Positions 1-6,701 are shown, counted from the first letter of the stretch. The stretch is 8,542 bases of DNA from JACDAN01 sp046729215 (GCA_046729215.1 JBKPGE010000189.1:1-8542), one strand, 5' to 3'. Made by a program: numbers and translations. Notes: generated from the sequence alone by a model not told the origin.

Positions 1-246
1 CATGCGATTCGGACTGTCCGTGCACTCGCGCGGGATGGACGAATACCGCGTCCACTGCGCGGGCTTGTCGTCTTCGGCCTGCTGCCAATCCCCGGCCCGC
101 TGGACGAGCTAGTCCTGTTCGTCGTCGCTCTCATCCTCGCGACCTCGTACCGCGATCTGTTGCGCGAGGCGTGGGCGACGACCACCGACGAAGACGCCTC
201 CTTGACAGGTCAGCGCAGCTCCGAGCTCGCTGGCCCTACACGGTGA
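1..246 (+). CDS. 3' end of an unrecognised small membrane protein (5' truncated)
   Basis: An open frame runs from the first base of the window to a TGA at 244-246, giving 81 residues without a start. It reads like protein: a basic segment is followed by two hydrophobic stretches (about residues 21-31 and 38-48) joined by PIPGPLDE, then a charged, Ser/Thr-rich tail. The hydrophobic/PxPGPLDE pattern is loosely reminiscent of YkvA-type (DUF1232) small membrane proteins, but I cannot assign it to that family. The stop lies inside the 3' end of the convergent oxidoreductase gene, an 11-bp tail-to-tail overlap. Coding status is inferred from composition and hydrophobic pattern; the opposite-strand frame over this stretch looks like low-complexity shadow. 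Confidence 0.55.
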   Translation, partial: HAIRTVRALARDGRIPRPLRGLVVFGLLPIPGPLDELVLFVVALILATSYRDLLREAWATTTDEDASLTGQRSSELAGPTR

Positions 247-1204
247 TGATGACTTTCGCCCTGGCGTGACCTTCTCCGAGGTACGCGAGAGCTTCGGAGG
301 CCTGGCTGAGTAGGTACTTCCTGTCGATAACCGGTTTGACTGTTCCGGCCTCGAGCAGCTCACGCAGAACGCCGAGATCCTCTTTGGTGGCCTTCGCGAC
401 AAAGAGCGTCACCCTCTGGCTGCGGCCCCGTGACTTCAAGAACGTTCCGATGAAGTGAGGTAGAGGGCCGTGCCCTCGATACGTCATCTGTCCTCCGACC
501 ATCACGACGGTCGCCTCTCGAGTCAGCACGCGTCTGAAGTCCAAAAACGAGCGGCTGCCGGCGATGTCGAGCATCAGGTCGTGCCGCTCCCCGAGCTCCG
601 TGAAGTCTTGCTGCGTGTAGTCGACGACGTGGTCGGCGCCGAGCGAGCGGACCAGATCGACGTTCCTCGAGCTGCACACCCCGGTCACCTGGGCTCCGAA
701 CGATTTGGCGAGCTGTACCGCGAAGGTCCCGACTCCGCCGGACGCGCCGTTGATCAACACCATTTGGCCGGGCTGGACCTGACCCTTGTCCCGGAGAGCC
801 TGCAGGGCGGTGACCGCCGCGACCGGCACCGCTGCCGCTTCCTCGAACGACAGGTTGGCCGGCTTCGGCGCGAGCCTTTCAGCGCGCGCGACGGCGTACT
901 CGGCCCAGGAGCCGCCGACCGCGGTGCCGAACACCTCGTCGTCCGGGCGAAGGTCCTCGACGTCTCTGCCGACGGCTTCGACCCGCCCGGCCACATCCGA
1001 CCCCACGCGCGCCTGCTTTGGCCTGCGCAACCCGTTGTCAAAGCGCGCGAAGTACGGGCCGGTCACTCCGTACCACTCGAGCGGATTGACCGACGACGCG
1101 TGAACGCGGACCAGTACCTGATCGTCCTCGTGCACCGGTTTCTCGACCTCGCGGAAGTCGAGGACGCTGGGCCTGCCGTAACGCTCGCGGATGATCGCCT
1201 TCAT
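236..1204 (-). CDS. MDR-family NAD(P)-dependent alcohol dehydrogenase / quinone oxidoreductase-like protein
   Basis: This is a 322-residue cytoplasmic medium-chain dehydrogenase/reductase. The N-terminal GroES-like domain has VRVHASSVNPLEW (about residues 32-44) and GSDVAGRVEAVG (68-79). The Rossmann domain has the nucleotide-binding GASGGVG (153-159), followed by AKSFGAQVTGVCSSRN and the family-typical SLGADHVVDY (187-196). The C-terminus ends in the typical GHARAKVIITV. I see neither the catalytic-zinc Cys/His set nor the four-Cys structural-zinc loop, so it belongs with the zinc-free quinone-oxidoreductase-like branch; the substrate cannot be told. I chose the ATG at 1204 because homologues begin MKAIIRERYG. 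An in-frame ATG at 1243 would add 13 residues and has an AGG seven bases upstream, so it remains possible. It is divergent from the propeller gene and overlaps the upstream membrane-protein gene tail-to-tail. Confidence 0.93.
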   Translation of the reverse strand: MKAIIRERYGRPSVLDFREVEKPVHEDDQVLVRVHASSVNPLEWYGVTGPYFARFDNGLRRPKQARVGSDVAGRVEAVGRDVEDLRPDDEVFGTAVGGSWAEYAVARAERLAPKPANLSFEEAAAVPVAAVTALQALRDKGQVQPGQMVLINGASGGVGTFAVQLAKSFGAQVTGVCSSRNVDLVRSLGADHVVDYTQQDFTELGERHDLMLDIAGSRSFLDFRRVLTREATVVMVGGQMTYRGHGPLPHFIGTFLKSRGRSQRVTLFVAKATKEDLGVLRELLEAGTVKPVIDRKYLLSQASEALAYLGEGHARAKVIITV

Positions 1205-1309
1205 CAGAGCGGCAGTCTCACCGATGAGTATCGGGCCGTCCATCGGTCTACCTGTCGAAAACGACTGCGTCTATTCGTCGTCCTAGGGAAGAATGTCCGG
1301 CGAGATCAC

Positions 1310-1316
1310 AAGGAGG
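1310..1316 (+). promoter_or_regulatory. Strong ribosome binding site for the propeller gene
   Basis: AAGGAGG, continuing into AG, lies four bases before the ATG at 1321 (seven bases if the GGAG core at 1312-1315 is counted as ending earlier in the pairing). It fixes the start of the propeller gene. I found no convincing -35/-10 pair in the 1205-1309 interval between the divergent genes; the only small symmetry is GTCG-AAAA-CGAC at 1254-1265. Confidence 0.85.
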
Positions 1317-1320
1317 AGAC

Positions 1321-2436
1321 ATGAGCAAAGTGCGGCTCCTCGTGGGCACGCGCAAGGGTGCGTTCGTTCTGACTTCGAGGGGGTCACGCGACGATTGGGA
1401 CGTCGAGGGCCCGCTCTTTACCGGGTGGGAGATCTACCACGTCAACGGATCGCCCGCCGATCCCGACCGGCTGTACGCGTCGCAAACCTCGGGATGGTTC
1501 GGGCAGATCATCCAGCGCTCTGACGACGGCGGGAAGACCTGGGAGCCGGTGGGGAACGAGTTCAGCTACGACGGCGTACCGGGAACGCATCAGTGGTACG
1601 ACGGCACGCAGCACCCGTGGGAGTTCGCGCGCGTCTGGCATCTCGAGCCCTCGCCCTCCGACCCGGACACGGTGTACGCCGGCGCGGAGGACGCCGCGCT
1701 CTTCCGCTCGACCGACGGTGGAAATGCCTGGGAAGAGCTCTCGGGCCTCCGCGAGCACAAAACCGGTGAGCAGTGGCAGCCGGGTGCAGGCGGCCTGTGT
1801 CTGCACACGATCTTGATCGACCCGGACAAGCCCGAGCGGATCGTCGTGGCGATCTCCGCGGCGGGAGCGTTCCGCACGGACGACGGCGGCGAGACCTGGC
1901 GCCCGATCAATCGCGGTCTCCGCTCACAGGAGCTGCCGGACGAGGACCGGGAGGTCGGACACTGCGTCCACCGGATCGCCATGCATCCCTCGAATCCCGA
2001 TCGGCTCTTCATGCAGAAGCACTGGGACGTGATGCGGAGCGACGACGGCGGGGAGCAATGGCACGAGGTGAGCGACAACCTGCCCTCGGACTTCGGATTC
2101 CCGATCGCGGTCAACGCGAACGAGCCCGAAACGATCTATGTCGTCCCCATCAAGAGCGACTCCGAGCACGTCCCGCCCGACGCGAAGCTCCGCGTCTACC
2201 GGAGCAAGACGGGCGGGAACGAGTGGGAGGCGCTCACGAAGGGCCTGCCGCAGAGCCACTGCTACGTGAACGTGCTCCGCGACGCGATGGCCGTGGACGG
2301 TCTCGATCCTAGCGGCGTCTACTTCGGGACAACCGGCGGCCAGGTCTACGCATCGTCCGACTCGGGCGACAGCTGGTCCGCGATCGTGCGTGATCTCCCT
2401 GCGGTGCTCTCCGTCGAGGCGCAGACGCTGCCGTGA
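1321..2436 (+). CDS. Cytoplasmic BNR/Asp-box beta-propeller protein (sialidase-fold, HCF136-like)
   Basis: This 371-residue protein carries six Asp-box motifs (S/T-x-D-x-G-x-x-W): SDDGGKTW 67-74, STDGGNAW 130-137, TDDGGETW 186-193, SDDGGEQW 240-247, the degenerate SKTGGNEW 295-302, and SSDSGDSW 345-352. The roughly 50-residue spacing fits a six- or seven-blade propeller of the sialidase/BNR type, the group often named exo-alpha-sialidase or photosystem-II-stability-factor-like. I see no signal peptide and no sialidase FRIP motif, so a true extracellular sialidase is unlikely. The conserved stretches HPWEFARVWHLEP (98-110) and GLCLHTI (158-164) could line a binding face. The TGA overlaps the GTG of the MoaD-like gene (GTGA at 2433-2436), which suggests translational coupling and a shared role. 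Family call is firm; function is unknown. Confidence 0.92.
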   Translation: MSKVRLLVGTRKGAFVLTSRGSRDDWDVEGPLFTGWEIYHVNGSPADPDRLYASQTSGWFGQIIQRSDDGGKTWEPVGNEFSYDGVPGTHQWYDGTQHPWEFARVWHLEPSPSDPDTVYAGAEDAALFRSTDGGNAWEELSGLREHKTGEQWQPGAGGLCLHTILIDPDKPERIVVAISAAGAFRTDDGGETWRPINRGLRSQELPDEDREVGHCVHRIAMHPSNPDRLFMQKHWDVMRSDDGGEQWHEVSDNLPSDFGFPIAVNANEPETIYVVPIKSDSEHVPPDAKLRVYRSKTGGNEWEALTKGLPQSHCYVNVLRDAMAVDGLDPSGVYFGTTGGQVYASSDSGDSWSAIVRDLPAVLSVEAQTLP

Positions 2437-2735
2437 TCCGGGTCGCGCTCCCTCAGCACCTCCGCACGCTGGCCGGCGTGGACGACGAGGTCTGCCTCGA
2501 TCTCGATGGGCAGGAACGGCCGACGCAGCGCAGCGTCCTCAACGCGCTCGAAGCGAGCTATCCCGTCCTGTGCGGCACCATCCGCAACCAGCAGACGGGA
2601 GAGCGCCGGGACTTCATCCGCTTCTTCGCCTGCGGCCGCGATCTCTCGCTCGAGCCGGCGGACGACCCGCTCCCGGACGAGGTGGCTTCGGGTGCCGAGG
2701 CGTTCCGAGTCGTTGGAGCGATGGCCGGCGGTTAG
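2433..2735 (+). CDS. MoaD/ThiS-like ubiquitin-fold protein with C-terminal Gly-Gly
   Basis: This 100-residue protein begins IRVALPQHLRTLAG and ends FRVVGAMAGG. The overall pattern is that of the beta-grasp sulfur-carrier family (MoaD, ThiS): N-terminal beta-hairpin, SVLNALEASYPVL helix (about 34-46), a FFACGRDLSLE strand pair (64-74), a PLPDEVASGAEAFRV segment, and an exposed Gly-Gly end. In MoaD and ThiS the terminal glycine is adenylated by an E1-like enzyme and then thiocarboxylated. It is somewhat longer than ordinary MoaD (about 80 residues). The start is GTG at 2433, overlapping the stop of the propeller gene. No MoaE, MoeB/ThiF, ThiG or desulfurase gene is in the window, so a molybdopterin or thiazole role is not supported locally. 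The stop codon lies in the left arm of a strong hairpin. Confidence 0.88.
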   Translation: MIRVALPQHLRTLAGVDDEVCLDLDGQERPTQRSVLNALEASYPVLCGTIRNQQTGERRDFIRFFACGRDLSLEPADDPLPDEVASGAEAFRVVGAMAGG

Positions 2736-2765
2736 GGGCGGGCGGCGCTTGGCCGCCCGCCCCTA
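2733..2765. terminator. GC-rich hairpin between convergent genes (likely bidirectional terminator)
   Basis: A perfect 14-bp stem pairs 2733-2746 (TAGGGGCGGGCGGC) with 2752-2765 across a 5-base loop. The left arm includes the TAG stop of the MoaD-like gene, and the right arm ends just before the protease stop at 2771-2773. There is no T-tract on either side, so this is a structural call. Position between convergent genes and near-perfect symmetry make it a plausible terminator for both. Confidence 0.75.
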
Positions 2766-2770
2766 GCCGG

Positions 2771-4324
2771 CTACTTCAGTGAGACGTCGTCGATTCGGAA
2801 GCTGGTCGGGAGGGTGATGTCGGTCGTGGCGCGGAACTGGAGCCGCACCGTCTTACCAAGCCAGCCCGCCAAGCTGAACGACTTCTGTGAGTAGTTGCCC
2901 AGCGTCGTCTCGTCCGCGTTGCTGTACGTGGCGAGCGTTCCGAACAGCGTGCCCGACGAGCTTCGCACCTCGATCAAGAGCCGGTCGTAGATGGTCGGGC
3001 CCGACTCGCTCGACGTGATGTTGAGCCAGAAGGTGTAGTTCGCCGGAGCTGTCGACGGGATGCTCACCGTCTGGTACTCGGTGCCGCTCGCGTTGTTGTG
3101 GGCGCCGAGGATGCCGTAGCCGGTGCCCAAGTGTGGATAGGCGCCGTTCGACCAGTAGGCGTTGCCCGAGAGCACCCACGGCGACGCCGAGCCTTCGAAG
3201 CCGCCGTTCACCACCAGCTCATTGCCGGGCGGCGGTGGTGGCGGCGGAGGAGGCGGAGGCGGTGGAGGAGCCCCACCCACGATCAAGTACAGCAGCCGGT
3301 TCGGAGACCCGCTGCCGGGGTTCGACACGAGGCCTGTCGTCGAGTTGTTGACGAGTGCCGACGTCACGTTGGCCGGCGGGCACCGGGGTTGTCCTGGAGG
3401 TAGAGAGCGATAGCGCCCGTCACGTGCGGGGTCCCATCGAGGTTCCGCTGATCGTGTTCGTCGCGGTGTTGCTCGTGTTCCAGGCCGATGTGATGCTCGA
3501 GCCCGGGGCGAAGATGTCGAGGCACGTCCCGAAGTTGGAGAACGAGGAGCGCGCGTCGGTGCTGGTCGTCGCGCCGACGGTGTTGGCCGCTGCGACGCGG
3601 GCGGGTGACGAGTTGCACGCGTTGGTGTTCGAGTTGCCCAACGGCGATCGCGTAGCTGACGCCCGAGTTGATCGAGTTCGAGACGGCGTTGTCGAGTGAC
3701 GTGCTCACGCCGCCGCCGAGCCTCATGTTCGCGACGGCAGATGAGGCGTGGTTCGCGGTGACCCAGTCGACGCCGGCGATCACTCCGGACGTCGTCCCCG
3801 AGCCCTGACAGTTGAGGACGCGGACCGCGTGGAGCGTGACCTGCTTGGCCACCCGTGGTCGTTCCGCCGGTCGTGCCGGCGACGTGGGTGCCATGGCCGT
3901 TGCAGTCGTTCGTGCCGTTCCCGCCGACGACGAAGTCCATGCCGTTGGCGACCCTGCTACCGAACTCCTGGTGCAGTCTTGCGGATGCCCGTATCGATGA
4001 TGTAGGCGTGCACGCCCTGTCCGGTCTGGTTTAGTTGTAAGTGTTGTTCAGCGGTAGATCGCGCTGGTCGATGCGGTCGATCCCCCATGTCGCCGGGCTT
4101 TGGGTCGCATCGGCATGCATGACCTGGTCGGGCTCGACGTAGGCGACGCGCGGATTGGCGGCCACCGCGGGCGGCCTCACCAGGAGTCAACCGCACGGCG
4201 AAGCCCTTGAGCGCATGCTGGTAGACGTACGTGACGTTGCCGCCGTTTGCGCGCGCGAGCTCCTGCGCGGTGGAGGCGACCAATGGCCCCTGGGAGCGTG
4301 GCTCGGCAGCGGGTCGAACGGCAT
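2771..4324 (-). pseudogene. S8 subtilisin-like secreted serine protease, broken by multiple frameshifts
   Basis: Reading 4324 to 2771 on the minus strand and switching frames restores one protease. It has an I9-type prodomain (VTYVYQHALKGFAVRL), the Asp site YIIDTGIR (Asp codon 3995-3993), the His site GHGTHVAGT (His 3895-3893), the oxyanion Asn in AVGNSNTN (3635-3633), and the Ser site SGTSM followed by TPHVTGAIAL (Ser 3440-3438). A 14-proline linker and an about 150-residue beta-sandwich-like domain starting NELVVNGGFE follow. Frame breaks fall near 4170-4163, 4034, 3974, 3852, 3639-3637, 3434 and 3380, plus probably one near 4295. Each is a 1- or 2-base gain or loss, and the protein sequence resumes correctly after it. 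One substrate-cleft residue also differs (NMRLGGG where NMSLGGG is usual). The 3' 600 bases are intact. The ATG at 4324 is supported by AAGGAGGT seven bases upstream, but no signal peptide is visible, so the true N-terminus may be lost. Family certain; whether decay or sequence error is open. Confidence 0.88.
3227..3268 (-). repeat. Polyproline linker tract in the protease gene
   Basis: Fourteen consecutive proline codons of mixed type (CCT, CCA, CCG, CCC) join the protease domain to the C-terminal domain. Use of all four codons argues against very recent simple slippage. Such linkers are common in secreted multi-domain enzymes. Confidence 0.9.
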
Positions 4325-4331
4325 CGCCCTT

Positions 4332-4339
4332 ACCTCCTT
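4332..4339 (-). promoter_or_regulatory. Perfect Shine-Dalgarno before the candidate protease start
   Basis: AAGGAGGT on the minus strand lies seven bases before the ATG at 4324-4322. This is full complementarity to the 16S tail and is the main support for that start. It conflicts with the lack of a signal peptide behind it, so it may be a chance match inside an earlier-starting, damaged gene (other candidate ATGs at 4440 and 4435). Confidence 0.45.
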
Positions 4340-4458
4340 GGCGAAGCTTCTGACGACCCCCGACGTAAAAGCGATCGTGGCGAGCGTGTCGACATCGGGT
4401 GTCGATTGACAACGCGCGGCCGTCGGCTGCATGCCCACATTGTCTGCTCCCTGCTAAC

Positions 4459-4476
4459 TGTGAGCAAATCCTCACA
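4459..4476. promoter_or_regulatory. Dyad TGTGAG-N6-CTCACA, candidate operator
   Basis: This is a perfect 6-bp inverted repeat with a 6-base AT-rich centre (CAAATC). It lies 17 bases upstream of the TTGACA element and in the divergent control region between the protease and the first CH/HGD gene, a sensible place for a dimeric regulator. It resembles a CRP-type site, but the spacing between TGTGA and TCACA is 8, not 6, so I do not assign a regulator. Confidence 0.4.
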
Positions 4477-4492
4477 CTGCGGCGGCCTACCT

Positions 4493-4521
4493 TTGACAGG
4501 CAGGTGGTAGCGTCTTATCAG
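4493..4521 (+). promoter_or_regulatory. Candidate sigma70-type promoter for the first CH/HGD gene
   Basis: TTGACA (4493-4498, full match) is followed after 17 bases by TATCAG (4516-4521, four of six matches to TATAAT). The start codon is 23 bases beyond the -10, which leaves a short leader. Spacing and position are good, but the -10 is imperfect. Confidence 0.5.
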
Positions 4522-4543
4522 TCCGAGGATTCGGGGGATGTGC

Positions 4544-4792
4544 ATGGAGAGGGTAAATCGGCGTCGAAGGTTGTGGGGCCTCGTCGCAGTGGTCGGAGCC
4601 TTGGCGAGCGTGCTCGCGGCAGTTGCATGGGGCGACTCCGGGGCTTCAAGCCAGGAGTACCAGTACGACAAGAAGGTGACCATCTGTCATCACACCGGGT
4701 CACAGACGAATCCAACCGTGACGATCACTGTTTCACGGAACGCGTTGCCTGCTCATTTCGCGCACGGCGACACGCTAGGCCCCTGTCCGTAG
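4544..4792 (+). CDS. Small secreted protein with a CH...HxxHGD...C domain
   Basis: This 82-residue protein has a basic N-terminus (MERVNRRRRL), a hydrophobic core at about 11-29, and a probable signal-peptidase region near AVAWG/DSGASS. The mature part is essentially one domain of about 40 residues, from KKVTICH to HGDTLGPCP. Cys48-His49, His71, His74-Gly-Asp76 and Cys81 stand out. The two cysteines could form a disulfide and the His/Asp cluster could bind a metal; both are inference. I have seen similar VxxCH...AHxxHGDxxGxC modules in secreted bacterial proteins but know of no assigned function. I chose ATG 4544 because GGGGGA (4533-4538) is well spaced for it; ATG 4538 would have no spacing. 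The domain is 29/40 identical, without gaps, to one in the gene at 6721, on the far side of the ligase gene. Confidence 0.85.
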   Translation: MERVNRRRRLWGLVAVVGALASVLAAVAWGDSGASSQEYQYDKKVTICHHTGSQTNPTVTITVSRNALPAHFAHGDTLGPCP

Positions 4793-4802
4793 GAGAATGG
4801 AA

Positions 4803-4833
4803 GGCGGCGCTCGGCGAAAGGCCGGGCGCTGCC
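4803..4833 (+). terminator. Hairpin after the first CH/HGD gene (possible terminator or attenuator)
   Basis: A 13-bp stem (4803-4815 with 4821-4833, eleven Watson-Crick pairs and two G-U pairs) has the loop GAAAG. It begins 10 bases after the stop of the small secreted gene. With no T-tract it could be a weak terminator, allowing some read-through into the ligase gene, or a 3' stabilising structure. Confidence 0.6.
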
Positions 4834-4875
4834 TCCCGCACGCTCGAGAGCCCGACACCCTAGGCTTGCGACGCC

Positions 4876-6693
4876 GTGACCCGCGAGTCGCTCGCTGCGC
4901 TCGGCGTCTTTACCCTCGTCGCCACACTCGGGTTCGATAGCGGCGGCTACGCCGCAACGGCCTGGGGGTGGAGCGCCATCGCCCTGTTCGCGGTGCTCGC
5001 GGTCCTCATCGCGCGTGGAACCGGCCGCCCGGGACGCGCAGCGTTGGTCTTTGTCAGCGCCCTCGCCGCTGTTGCGGTCTGGATCGCAGCGTCGCTTCTC
5101 TGGTCGAGCCACGTCTCGGCGACGGTGCTGGAGGTCCAGCGCGCGCTCCTGTACGTCGGCGCAGCGGCTCTCTTCGTCCTCGCCGGGCGCGCGACTGGGT
5201 TGCTCGCCGGCGTTCATGGCGCGGCGACGCTCCTCTGCGGTTACGGCCTCGCGAACTGGCTGCTCGGGAATCCAGAGGTACCAGCCACGGCCGACCCCCA
5301 GGCGGCGGAACGCCTCTCGGAGCCGATCGGCTACGCGAACGGCGTGGCGATTCTCGCAGCGATGGGCCTCTTGCTCTCGGTCGGCTTCGCGGCACGGGCG
5401 TCGCGCACTCCCGCCGCGGCTGGGGCGGCTGCGACCGCGCCGCTCTTTGCCGCGACGCTCTACTTCACCTTCGGCCGAGGGGCGTGGCTCGCGCTCGCAG
5501 TCGGGCTCGCCGTGTCGGTAGCGGTGGGCCCGGGTCGGCTACAGCTCGCGGCCACTGCGCTCGCCCTCGCGGTGCCGGCGGCGATCGCCGTCGTTGCCGC
5601 CGATCTGCTTGAAGCCTCGGGATGGCTTGCCGCCTCCCTTTTCCTCTTGTGCGCCCTCGCGCTGGCTGTCCCGTACGTCCTGCGTTCGGCGGAAGCGCGT
5701 TATCGCCCCGGACTGAGGGTGCGGCGAGCATTCGCGGCCGTCCTCGTCGCACTTCCGGTGCTTGCCGCCGCCGCCGTGCTTGTCCGGCTAGGTGGCCCCG
5801 CGGGCGCCTACGACTCCTTCAAGTCGGCGCCGGCGCCGACTCACGGGGACGTCCGGGGTCGTGTCTTGAGTCTCTCGGGCAGCAACCGCGCGGACTACTG
5901 GCGTGTGGCCTGGCGTGTCTACGAAGACCATTCGGCGGTCGGTGCGGGCGCCGGAACCTATTCCCGCTCCTGGCTCCGCGAGAGACCTGTGCCGCAGCCG
6001 GTGCAGGATGCGCACAGTCTGTACCTCGAGACGCTGGCGGAGCTGGGGCCGATCGGTCTCGCCCTCCTGCTCGTCGCACTCGCCGCGCCGTTCGCCGCTT
6101 CTCGCTCGTGGTGGACGCCCGTCGCGCTCGCCCCCTACGTGGCATTTCTTGCCCATGCCGCGCAGGACTGGGATTGGGAACTGCCGGCCGTCACGGTCGC
6201 TGGGCTCGCCTGCGCGGCCGCACCGATCACGTCGTCTGGCGGCCGGCGCATACCGCGTTTCCTCGCGATCGTGCCCGCCGCTCTATGTCTTCTTGTCGTG
6301 CCGGCCTTCCTCGGCAACCGGGCCGCCGCCGAGGCGGAATCGGCCTACGACCGAAGTGCCTGGCGGGACGCGGAGGACGCTGCTCGCTCCGCCCGTTCTC
6401 TCCAGCCGTGGTCGCCCGAGCCCTGGCGCCTGCTCGGAGAGGCGCAACTCGCCCAGGGCGCCCTCGCGCCCGCCCGGGACAGCTTCCGGAAGGGCCTGGC
6501 CGAGGATCCGGACGAGTGGGAGTTGTGGCTCGACCTCGGCCTTGCGAGCGAGGGCCCGGCACGCCGCCGCGCGTTCGAGCGGGCAGCGCGCCTGAACCCG
6601 CTCAGCCCAGAACTCGAGGAGCTCGGGTTCAAATCCGGAGCGGCGGGTACACTCGCCTCCGTCCTGCCGTCCCCGTGGAGCCGCCGCGGGTGA
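4876..6693 (+). CDS. O-antigen ligase / Wzy-like polymerase family membrane protein with C-terminal TPR-like region
   Basis: This 605-residue multi-pass membrane protein has hydrophobic segments spread over about residues 5-300 and 390-480. Family features include PIGYANGVAILA (150-161), the FGRGAWLALA segment (199-208), and a long extracytoplasmic loop (about 305-385) with NRADYW (337-342), GAGAGTYSRSWLRER (356-370) and AHSLYLETLAELGPIGL (379-395, His380). HAAQDWDWELPAV (427-439) follows. These match the Wzy_C/WaaL type, which transfers or polymerises lipid-linked glycans at the outer face of the membrane. The tail (about 480-580) looks like TPR repeats (AWRDAEDAARSARSLQPWSPEPW, PARDSFRKGLAEDPDEWELW). 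The substrate cannot be read from sequence. The GTG start is forced by an in-frame stop at 4861-4863 and has only a weak upstream AGG. It lies 83 bp after one CH/HGD gene and 27 bp before the other. Confidence 0.9.
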   Translation: MTRESLAALGVFTLVATLGFDSGGYAATAWGWSAIALFAVLAVLIARGTGRPGRAALVFVSALAAVAVWIAASLLWSSHVSATVLEVQRALLYVGAAALFVLAGRATGLLAGVHGAATLLCGYGLANWLLGNPEVPATADPQAAERLSEPIGYANGVAILAAMGLLLSVGFAARASRTPAAAGAAATAPLFAATLYFTFGRGAWLALAVGLAVSVAVGPGRLQLAATALALAVPAAIAVVAADLLEASGWLAASLFLLCALALAVPYVLRSAEARYRPGLRVRRAFAAVLVALPVLAAAAVLVRLGGPAGAYDSFKSAPAPTHGDVRGRVLSLSGSNRADYWRVAWRVYEDHSAVGAGAGTYSRSWLRERPVPQPVQDAHSLYLETLAELGPIGLALLLVALAAPFAASRSWWTPVALAPYVAFLAHAAQDWDWELPAVTVAGLACAAAPITSSGGRRIPRFLAIVPAALCLLVVPAFLGNRAAAEAESAYDRSAWRDAEDAARSARSLQPWSPEPWRLLGEAQLAQGALAPARDSFRKGLAEDPDEWELWLDLGLASEGPARRRAFERAARLNPLSPELEELGFKSGAAGTLASVLPSPWSRRG

Positions 6694-6701
6694 TTCAACC
6701 G

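Noticed and set aside
1254..1265. GTCG-AAAA-CGAC as an operator
   Set aside because: Four-base arms are expected often by chance in GC-rich DNA, and no promoter could be placed beside it.
470..1324. Long plus-strand open frame of 284 codons
   Set aside because: It lies antisense to the MDR oxidoreductase, whose frame has clear family motifs; the plus-strand product is Arg/Asp-rich shadow sequence.
1321..2436. Secreted sialidase
   Set aside because: There are Asp boxes but no signal peptide, no FRIP motif and no visible catalytic Arg triad pattern; annotated as a BNR propeller only.
3227..3268. CRISPR or tandem DNA repeat in the GGC/GGT-rich stretch
   Set aside because: It is the in-frame polyproline linker of the protease; there are no spacers or longer repeat unit.
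3355..3699. Plus-strand open frame antisense to the protease catalytic region
   Set aside because: The minus strand carries conserved S8 motifs throughout, so the plus frame survives only because of GC-rich composition.
3370..4300. Programmed ribosomal frameshifting in the protease
   Set aside because: There are too many shifts, in both directions and by 1 or 2 bases, without slippery heptamers or a common context.
4459..4476. CRP binding site
   Set aside because: TGTGA and TCACA are separated by 8 bases instead of 6; kept only as a generic dyad.
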